64,000 bases of DNA from Burkholderia sp. TSV86 (GTDB taxonomy: Bacteria; Pseudomonadota; Gammaproteobacteria; Burkholderiales; Burkholderiaceae): contig NZ_LOWB01000021.1 in the NCBI RefSeq assembly GCF_001522865.1, forward strand, positions 248,001 through 312,000, in the 5' to 3' direction. Made by a program: the position numbers and the translations under genes. Within the stretch, counting starts at the first letter, position 1. Each line of letters opens with the position of its first letter. Below, one piece after another: positions 63,627-64,000 of this stretch. The notes under the pieces are model-generated. The model was not told the DNA's origin. It worked only from the letters and a program-made list of their open reading frames with translations, and did no database searches.

Positions 63627-64000
63627 ATGAGCAACAAAAAAGCCGATTCGAAACCGCAGGCCAAATATCCGGTCAACCTGCTCGACACGCCGTTCCCGAT
63701 GCGCGGCGATCTGCCCAAGCGCGAGCCGCAATGGGTCGCGGACTGGGAAGCGCGCGGCGTCTACGACAAGATCCGCGAAGCGAGCCGCGGCCGGCCGAAA
63801 TTCATCCTGCACGACGGCCCGCCGTATGCGAACGGCGACATTCACCTCGGTCACGCGGTCAACAAGATCCTGAAGGACATCGTCGTCAAGTCGCGCAACA
63901 TGGCCGGCTTCGACGCGCCTTACGTGCCCGGCTGGGATTGCCATGGCATGCCGATCGAAATCCAGATCGAGAAGCAGTTCGGCAAATCGCTGCCCGCGGC
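63627..64000 (+). CDS. ileS: Isoleucyl-tRNA synthetase, N-terminal fragment
   Basis: This is the first 124 codons of IleRS, cut by the window end. The start [20 protein letters not shown] is followed by [20 protein letters not shown], and [19 protein letters not shown], which contains the class I HIGH-type motif [17 protein letters not shown] is also typical. It lies 113 bases after ribF on the same strand. Confidence 0.97.
   Translation, partial: MSNKKADSKPQAKYPVNLLDTPFPMRGDLPKREPQWVADWEARGVYDKIREASRGRPKFILHDGPPYANGDIHLGHAVNKILKDIVVKSRNMAGFDAPYVPGWDCHGMPIEIQIEKQFGKSLPA

Overview
The window is a GC-rich, gene-dense stretch of a chromosome from a beta-proteobacterium, most likely a Burkholderia of the pseudomallei group. 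The evidence is the very high GC content, the zapA-6S RNA arrangement, the single-subunit ferredoxin-type sulfite reductase operon with DUF934, the 6-bp microsatellites, and the overall protein character. The species assignment is an inference; no database search was possible.

Layout. 1-9.8 kb is a vitamin B12 locus. The tail of cbiB, then cobD and a BtuF-like binding protein, run on the plus strand. Facing them on the minus strand is a cobalamin-riboswitch-controlled run: btuB, btuC, btuD, cobT, cobS, cobC. An unrecognised two-TM protein (2310-3152) sits where the two runs converge. 10-17.2 kb holds the TIGR02449-like coiled-coil gene, zapA and 6S RNA, an EVE-domain protein, a SIMPL-domain protein, lgt, a LysR regulator, ilvD and a small cytochrome c. 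17.2-22.4 kb has pepA-holC-DUF2486 on the minus strand, divergent from lptF-lptG, followed by a small CbiX-type chelatase. 22.6-30 kb is the assimilatory sulfate reduction operon (cysI, DUF934, cysH, cysD, cysN, cobA) with cysB divergent from it.

A tRNA-Leu(CAA) at 30.08 kb opens a less typical section (30.2-34.3 kb). It contains a 1.2-kb gene-free stretch that becomes AT-rich, an overlapping pair encoding an exported alpha/beta hydrolase and an exported phospholipase-D-like protein, a second AT-rich gap ending in three hairpins and a strong terminator (candidate small RNA), and a Dabb lipoprotein. Then come a prolyl oligopeptidase, an epoxide-hydrolase-like enzyme with a divergent LysR gene, a CopC-like protein, rsuA, a 63-residue membrane protein, a YeeZ-like epimerase, a 2Fe-2S flavin reductase, and argD. 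argD is preceded by an Arg-rich mini-ORF and a perfect terminator, which suggests attenuation. 44.8-50.2 kb has a DUF2278 protein and the livHMGF branched-chain amino acid transporter, with a 49-bp tandem hairpin repeat between livM and livG. 50.3-64 kb is core metabolism: ispH, slpA, radC, rpmB-rpmG, nadB, nadA-nadC, a purN-rsmB-mscS-desaturase run, ribF, and the start of ileS.

Most of the window is conserved housekeeping sequence. The most novel-looking items are the putative arginine leader/attenuator before argD, the structured candidate sRNA at about 33.99-34.08 kb, the livM-livG hairpin repeats, and the unknown membrane protein inside the B12 locus.
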